In this document: piece after piece, positions 24,921 through 30,341 of the stretch
How positions within the stretch are numbered: position 1 is the first letter of the stretch
How the letters are laid out: every line of letters starts with the position of its first letter
Program-made: the position numbers and the translations under genes
Notes under the pieces: model-generated
What the model saw: the letters and a program-made list of their open reading frames with translations, nothing else
Databases searched by the model: none
Told to the model about the DNA's origin: nothing
From: Bacteroides sp. CAG:1076
GTDB taxonomy: Bacteria > Bacteroidota > Bacteroidia > Bacteroidales > Bacteroidaceae
DNA length: 30,341 bases
Direction: 5' to 3'
Assembly (NCBI GenBank): GCA_000436795.1
Contig: HF993168.1
Span: 1-30,341, forward strand

Positions 24921-27245
24921 TTAGTTGATAGCAATTTCATCGAGGAACAGGTAAGTCTGTTTGCCTGCACCCGGATGCCACTTCGGAAGTACCGGAGTAT
25001 TCTTTCCGATGATGTGTACATAGCGTGCCTTCGTCTTGTCGAAGCTGATAGTATCACGTTTCAGTACATTATTCTTACTGCCTTCCTCCAGTGTAGGGAT
25101 AGCCTTCGAAGCAATCTTGGTGTAAGCCTTGCCGTCTTCAGAACCATAAACTTCCAGTCCGGTCAGACCGAAGATATAATCACCCGGAACCAGATAAGTA
25201 CCGAGCGCAACAGAAGAGATTTCTTTCGGTTCCTGCAAGTCGATGGTCGCATCGAAATCCTGACCGTAAATGCCGATGTAACGTCCCGAACGGTAGTTGT
25301 CATCTCCCGTCATACCGTCTACCAGCAGGTTTGCTCCCTTGTAAGTGAACTTTTCATCCGGTTCACATTTCAGGGTAATCGGATGCATGGTAGCCAGGTT
25401 GTATGTCAGCGTTTCTTCGGTTACGTTGCTTTCGCGGCCGTTGCGGATAGCCTTCGCCTTGATGGTCGTAGTCTTATTCACCGTAAACGGCTGAGTATAC
25501 TGTTGCGATGCAGCCGATGGTTCCGAACCGTCCAGCGTGTAGTAAACCGGTGCATTGTCGAACGTATTCAGCTTGATTACGGCAGTTCCGCCTTCACCTT
25601 TAGGCTCAACGTCTATCGTAACATCTTCTATATCCTTTTTGTAATTGCATCCGTACAGTTCATACAAGTCCAGTTGGTGGCGGAGGCGTTTCAGGAATCC
25701 GTTCAAGTCCTTCTTGGCCGGATTGCTCCACTGCAACTCACTCAGTGCTGCGATACGCGGCATCATCTGCCATTCCATCTTCAGGCTGTCTTTTGTCCAT
25801 TCGGTCCAGATACATCCCTGTACCCCGATAATGTTTTTCTTCTCTTCCGGAGTCAGCTTGTCAGACTGAGGCTCAAAGTTGTATACACGTTCTACGCTGC
25901 TCACTCCCTTCAGACGGTTGTAACCCGGATTGCTGAAGTACAGGTGACTGATAGGGCAGACGATGGTAGGATGTCCCAACTGTGCAGCCTTGATGGAAGC
26001 CTTTATGCTCGTCCAAGCCATGACGGTTGTTGTTTCCGGATTCGGGTTGCCTTCCAGAATTTCGTCCCATGCCAGCATCTTCTTGCCTCGTTTGGCGATT
26101 TCCTTTTCCACTTCGTTCATGAAGTACACCTGAAGCTGGTTCTCCTTGCTGTGCTCCTTCGTGTCACGCAGTCCCAGTTCCTTGATCTTAGCCTGACACT
26201 TCGGACACTTCTTCCATTCTGCTTTCGGACATTCATCGCCTCCGATGTGAATATAAGGAGCATCCGGGAAGATATCCATCAGTTCGTTTACCACGTCCTT
26301 GGCAAACTGCAATGTCTTGGGATTTCCGCCGCACAGCACTTCCTTGAACACACCGAATTTGGTAGCTGTTTCATACGGTCCACCCGTACATCCCAGTTCC
26401 GGATACGAAGCCAGCGCAGCCAGCATGTGTCCCGGCATGTCTATTTCAGGAATGACTGTGATGAAACGTTCGGCTGCATAAGCTACGATTTCCTTGGCGT
26501 CCTCCTGTGTATAGTAACCGCTTACCGGTGTGCCGTCGAATTTACCCGAGCCCGGTGCTGTAATTGTTTCCTTGCGGTAAGAACCTATTTCTGTCAGTTT
26601 GGGATATTTCTTGATTTCGATACGCCAGCCCTGATCTTCGGTCAGATGCCAGTGGAAGTAATTGATGTTGTGCAGTGCCATGACGTCAATCAGTTTCTTC
26701 AGATATTCCTTCGGGAAGAAATGACGGCCTACATCGATCATGAATCCACGGTAGTTATACTGCGGGAAGTCTTTCACCTCTCCGGCAGGCAGCGAAGCCA
26801 GTGCCTTGCCTTCTGTAATGGGCAGTGCCTTGTGGATGGTCTGGCAGCCGTAGAACACACCAGCTTCCGTAGCTCCCGTTACGGTAACTTCATCGGCTGT
26901 GATATGCAGGTCGTATCCCTCTTTGTGGGTGATAGACGGATCGACTTTCAGGATAATGCAGTTTTTGCCTGCTTCTGTACCTGTCTTGACTTTCGTACCC
27001 GTTACCTCCTGAATATAGTCAGCCAGAAGACGGGCAGTACTTGCCAGTTTTTCATTTCCCTCCTCGTAGACGATGGTTGTAGAAGAATTGATCACAAAAG
27101 GTTTTGCTGTTGTGTCTTCCATTATTTCCTGTGGTAATGGGATGACATTCAGGTTTCCCAGCTTGGTTTCCTGTGGCGCGCAGGCCATTAATCCTCCTGC
27201 CATAAGAAGGCAAATCGTCCATCTTTTTACTGGATTCTTTTTCAT
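24921..27245 (-). CDS. Beta-N-acetylhexosaminidase, GH20, lipoprotein with C-terminal binding modules
   Basis: Predicted exo-hexosaminidase removing terminal GlcNAc/GalNAc. The 774-residue product has a lipobox LMAC (Cys22). Domain order: GH20b (about 30-160), GH20 catalytic barrel (about 163-510) with the catalytic pair Asp337-Glu338 in HIGGDECPK and the motif HWHLTEDQGWR at 198-208, then a chitobiase C-terminal-like module (about 545-620, YYTLDGSEP) and an F5/8-type discoidin-like module to the end. Substrate-assisted catalysis applies to the family. A CxxC pair near 349-352 (KKCPKCQ) lies in a loop of the barrel, as in many Bacteroides GH20 proteins. It diverges from a SusC gene with only 121 bp between starts and is convergent with the GH3 lipoprotein gene. 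Confidence 0.95.
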   Translation of the reverse strand: MKKNPVKRWTICLLMAGGLMACAPQETKLGNLNVIPLPQEIMEDTTAKPFVINSSTTIVYEEGNEKLASTARLLADYIQEVTGTKVKTGTEAGKNCIILKVDPSITHKEGYDLHITADEVTVTGATEAGVFYGCQTIHKALPITEGKALASLPAGEVKDFPQYNYRGFMIDVGRHFFPKEYLKKLIDVMALHNINYFHWHLTEDQGWRIEIKKYPKLTEIGSYRKETITAPGSGKFDGTPVSGYYTQEDAKEIVAYAAERFITVIPEIDMPGHMLAALASYPELGCTGGPYETATKFGVFKEVLCGGNPKTLQFAKDVVNELMDIFPDAPYIHIGGDECPKAEWKKCPKCQAKIKELGLRDTKEHSKENQLQVYFMNEVEKEIAKRGKKMLAWDEILEGNPNPETTTVMAWTSIKASIKAAQLGHPTIVCPISHLYFSNPGYNRLKGVSSVERVYNFEPQSDKLTPEEKKNIIGVQGCIWTEWTKDSLKMEWQMMPRIAALSELQWSNPAKKDLNGFLKRLRHQLDLYELYGCNYKKDIEDVTIDVEPKGEGGTAVIKLNTFDNAPVYYTLDGSEPSAASQQYTQPFTVNKTTTIKAKAIRNGRESNVTEETLTYNLATMHPITLKCEPDEKFTYKGANLLVDGMTGDDNYRSGRYIGIYGQDFDATIDLQEPKEISSVALGTYLVPGDYIFGLTGLEVYGSEDGKAYTKIASKAIPTLEEGSKNNVLKRDTISFDKTKARYVHIIGKNTPVLPKWHPGAGKQTYLFLDEIAIN

Positions 27246-27276
27246 AGTAAATCTGTTCTATTTTTAATTCATTCTA

Positions 27277-27284
27277 CAAAAATA
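27277..27284 (-). promoter_or_regulatory. Promoter -7 box of the GH20 gene
   Basis: The minus strand reads TATTTTTG, an exact TAnnTTTG match 31 bp before the GH20 ATG. The sequence is AT-rich, which lowers the weight of the match. Confidence 0.55.
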
Positions 27285-27315
27285 ATAAATAAATCTTACA
27301 TTCTCGGTATTTATT
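27284..27315. promoter_or_regulatory. Inverted repeat shared by the divergent GH20 and SusC promoters
   Basis: AATAAATA (27284-27291) and TATTTATT (27308-27315) are perfect 8-bp arms spaced by 16 nt. They lie symmetrically between the two -7 boxes. Any protein bound here would touch both promoters' -33 regions. Confidence 0.4.
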
Positions 27316-27317
27316 CC

Positions 27318-27325
27318 TATATTTG
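27318..27325 (+). promoter_or_regulatory. Promoter -7 box of the second SusC gene
   Basis: TATATTTG matches TAnnTTTG exactly, 41 bp before the ATG at 27367, and is followed by a T-rich leader. Confidence 0.65.
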
Positions 27326-27366
27326 CGCAATTTTTTTAAAAACTGGAGTTAATTATTAAATATTTT

Positions 27367-30312
27367 ATGAATCTATTCTTTTTAAGTAAGGACTTCGTGA
27401 AGCAGGTGTCGCTTTTGGGAGTCGCTGCATGGATAGGCTGTCCGCAGATAGCGAATGCTGAGGGAATGGTGGTAGAGAGTGGTACTATGAATGCCGTCCA
27501 GCAGAAAGTAGAAGCGAAAGGTATTGTGTATGATGCTACAGGGTTCCCTGTTATTGGTGCATCAGTGGTAGAAAAGGGAAATTCGACGAATGGTGTCATT
27601 ACTGATCTCGATGGTAATTTTACGCTAAGCGTAGCAAAAAATGCTGTCATTGTAATTTCGTATATGGGTTATCAGACTCAGGAAGTACAGGTGACTCCAG
27701 GGAAAATTCTTAACATTACGCTGAAGGAGGACAATCAGGTCTTGGATGAAGTTGTCGTGGTAGGTTACGGCGTGCAGAAGAAAGTCAACCTGACTGGTTC
27801 CGTGGCTACCGTAGAAGGTGAAACATTGGAACAGCGTCCGCTGGCAAACGCTACTCAGAGTTTGCAGGGTATGGTTCCGGGCTTGTATATCGACAATACC
27901 AATGCCGGTCGTCCGGGTGCTACTTCTTCATTGCAGTTGCGTGGTCAGGGAAACCTGTCGGGAGATGCCGCTCCTTATGTGCTGGTCGACGGGGTGGAAA
28001 TGGATCTTGCCGATGTTAACCCGAATGATATTGAAAACATCTCCGTTCTGAAGGATGCCGCTGCTTCTTCTATCTATGGTGCGCGTGCGGCTTACGGTGT
28101 GATTCTGGTCACTACCAAGAAAGGTAAGGAAGGCAAGGCACGTGTCAGCTATCAGGCTACCTTGGGCTGGACTTCTCCGATGTCGTTGCCGGAGATGGCT
28201 AATTCATACGAGTTTGCTACTTATTTCAACAAGGCTTGCGAAAACGCCGGCATGGTGAAACAGTACAGCGACGAGAAGCTGGCACAGTTGCAGCAGTATA
28301 TCAACGATCCTACCGGACTCGATCCGTGGGCAGAACTGACTCCCGGACAGTCGATGGTGGCTGCTTTCGAAAACAGTGCCAAAGGTCTGGGTAATACCGA
28401 TTATTTCGATCTTCATTATAAGGATGTGGCTTTCAAGCAGAACCACAACGTCAGTGTGAGCGGCGGTGGCGAAAAGGCACAGTACTACATCTCGGGTGGT
28501 ATGTACAAGGAAGACGGGCTGTTGCGTTATGCCGATATCGGTTATAAGCGTTTCAACTTCAGTACCAATGTTACGTCGAAGGTGACCGACTGGCTGAAGC
28601 TGAAGGTGAATACCAAATACATGAACTCAAGCAATGAAACTCCGTTTGGTACAGGTGCGCTGAGCGAAGGTTTCTATCACTCGCTGGCACGTTTCCGTCC
28701 GACGGTGAGCGTAGTCGATCCGAACGGTAACTTTACTGAATTGTCTATGATTCCGTACTTGCAGAGCGGTACTAATACCAATACGGAGAACAACAACCTG
28801 ACCATGACAGGCGGTCTGGAACTGGAGCCGCTGAAGGACTGGCACATCTTCTTCGATTATACTTACCGTTATAATACGCGCGATTACTGGGCGCTGAAGG
28901 TGCTTCCGCAGATTCCGAATGCTTCGGGCGATGCATACGATATCGGTACACGTACGGAGATTGCCGACGGTGCAAGCAACTCGTATACCCGCTACGACAT
29001 GAACAACCAGTATCAGTCGGTCAACCTGTATACCAACTATTCATTCTCCCTTGCCGACAAGCATAACTTTACCGTGATGCTGGGTTATCAGGAAGAATAT
29101 TATAAATATAAATATCTGTACGATTCTGTAACGGATATCCTTTCAACCAGCAATCCGAGCCTTGAAATGGCAAACGGCGACCGTACCGTGAAAGATACAC
29201 GCTACGCATGGGCTACCCGCGGTTATTTCGGACGTATCAACTACGATTTCATGGGACGTTATCTGGTGGAAGTAAACGGACGTTACGACGGTTCTTCCCG
29301 CTTTGCCAAAGGAAACCGCTGGGGATTCTTCCCGTCTGTTTCTCTGGGATGGAACATTACGCATGAATCGTTCATGGAGAAGACACTGGATGTACTGTCT
29401 AACCTGAAGTTGCGTGTGTCTTGGGGTCTGCTGGGTAACCAGACTGGTGCCGCTTACTATACATTCGCTTCTACCATGGACCCGACTTCTCTCGGCAACT
29501 GGTATTTCCAGAACGGACGTGAGGGTTATCTGAGTCCGGGTTCGGTAGTCGACTCCAATACGACTTGGGAAAAGGTAGAACATAAGAATATCGGTATCGA
29601 CTTCGGTTTCTTCGGCAATGCCCTGACCGGATCGTTCGATGTGTTCCAGCGCGATACACGCGATATGTTAGGCCCTTCGGTGGCTCTGGCAGACTTCTTC
29701 GGTGCTGTAGCTCCCGAAACCAACAACGCCGAGATGCGTAACCGTGGTTGGGAACTTACCCTGCAGTGGAGAGGAAAGATCGGCAAGGATATCGATTACT
29801 CTATCGGCGGTTCGCTTTCTGATGCTACTTCCGAGGTTACTTCTTACGAAGGTGATGGTTCTGATCCTTCAGAAAATTGGTACAAAGGAAAGAAAGTCGG
29901 TGAAATCTGGGGATACCGTGCTTCCGGTCTGATCCAGACGCAGGAAGAAGCCGATGCGTATAACTCTACTTACGATTTGTCTTACCTGAGCGGACAGAAA
30001 TGGATGCCGGGTGACGTGAAGTATGTCGACCTGAATGGAGATAACAAGATCAACAACGGTACCAATACCGTAGGCGATATGGGTGATATGACCGTCATCG
30101 GTAATACGACTCCGCGTTACCAGTACACCATCAACGGATCAATCTCGTGGAAAGGTCTTTCACTGAGCCTGATGTTCCAGGGCGTAGGCAAGCGCGACTG
30201 GTGTCCTGCCATGAATACATCTTACTTCTGGGGTTCGGGTGCATACGCACAGGTCACTGTCTTCAAGGAACACCTCGACTACTGGACACCGGAAAATCCG
30301 GATGAACTATAA
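27367..30312 (+). pseudogene. SusC-like TonB-dependent receptor, truncated at the C-terminus
   Basis: N-terminal and central parts are a normal SusC: signal peptide (to about residue 31, IANA), carboxypeptidase-D-like domain (about 47-120, VIGASVVEKG), TonB box DEVVVVGYG (127-135), plug (about 140-255) and barrel strands. The frame then stops at 981 residues with HLDYWTPENPDEL. In SusC proteins the YWTPENP motif is followed by roughly 100 more residues holding the last barrel strands and a terminal Phe. The intact SusC at 15944-19018 has that segment; here it is missing. Base composition changes abruptly at the break: the last 34 bases of the window contain only three G/C. This suggests disruption by an insertion or rearrangement, or an assembly join. 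No SusD partner is visible before the window ends. Without the final strands a functional barrel is unlikely. Confidence 0.8.
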
Positions 30313-30341
30313 TAAAAACTTGAATATATTTAACAATTATA

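Noticed and set aside
24975..27137. 720-codon open frame on the plus strand opposite GH20
   Set aside because: It is a shadow of the GH20 gene: no recognisable domains, Cys/Phe/Arg-rich composition of a reverse-frame translation, and full overlap with an enzyme having all catalytic motifs.
27367..30312. SusC N-terminal shufflon-type phase variation
   Set aside because: The break is at the C-terminus, and no recombinase gene or inverted susC fragment is visible in the window; it cannot be tested without the flanking sequence.

Overview
The window looks like chromosomal DNA from a gut Bacteroidales (Bacteroides or Phocaeicola type; genus not certain). The grounds are SusC/SusD-type proteins, a membrane-spanning one-component regulator next to them, several secreted glycoside hydrolases with accessory beta-sandwich domains, and promoters of the Bacteroidetes type with a TAnnTTTG -7 box. 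I see no tRNA, rRNA, CRISPR array or intact insertion sequence.

Layout, left to right. (1) 1-107: the start of an unidentified minus-strand gene running off the left edge. (2) 318-2531 (-): secreted GH29 alpha-L-fucosidase with C-terminal chitobiase-like and discoidin-like modules. (3) 2857-6552 (+): a tightly packed operon of metA (homoserine O-acyltransferase, Glu111 suggesting acetyl-CoA use), a U32-family protein of the RlhA/TrhP RNA-hydroxylation type, and a lipoprotein-like multi-pass membrane protein with a C-terminal zinc ribbon. (4) 6573-7490 (-): flavodoxin followed by its usual DUF2023 companion. (5) 7788-10163 (-): a non-SusC TonB-dependent receptor, possibly iron-related. (6) 10475-20912 (-): a compact polysaccharide utilisation locus reading regulator, susC, susD, GH30, GH3. 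Gene content and order resemble the characterised B. thetaiotaomicron beta-1,6-glucan (pustulan/fungal wall) locus but lack a separate surface glycan-binding protein. (7) 21210-24755 (+): a two-gene operon, divergent from the regulator, encoding a CE1-type esterase and a lipoprotein GH3 enzyme. (8) 24921-27245 (-): GH20 beta-hexosaminidase lipoprotein. (9) 27367-30312 (+): a second SusC-type receptor, divergent from GH20, whose reading frame stops about 100 residues early just before the window ends.

How the genes may work together. In region 6 the SusC/SusD pair would import oligosaccharides cut at the cell surface by the GH30 lipoprotein, the periplasmic GH3 would finish them to glucose, and the regulator would sense the ligand in the periplasm and drive the susC promoter. 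Upstream of that promoter lie three direct repeats at an exact 12-nt period, a good operator candidate. GH29 and GH20 suit host or complex N-acetylglucosamine- and fucose-containing glycans and carry the same type of C-terminal modules. Flavodoxin, DUF2023 and the TonB receptor may form an iron-limitation group; that is inference.

Most notable for follow-up: the truncated SusC with an abrupt AT-rich junction, the phased repeats at the PUL promoter, a family of related terminator hairpins occurring three times in the window, and the minimal beta-1,6-glucan-type PUL. Family assignments come from recognised motifs and domain order; no database search was run.
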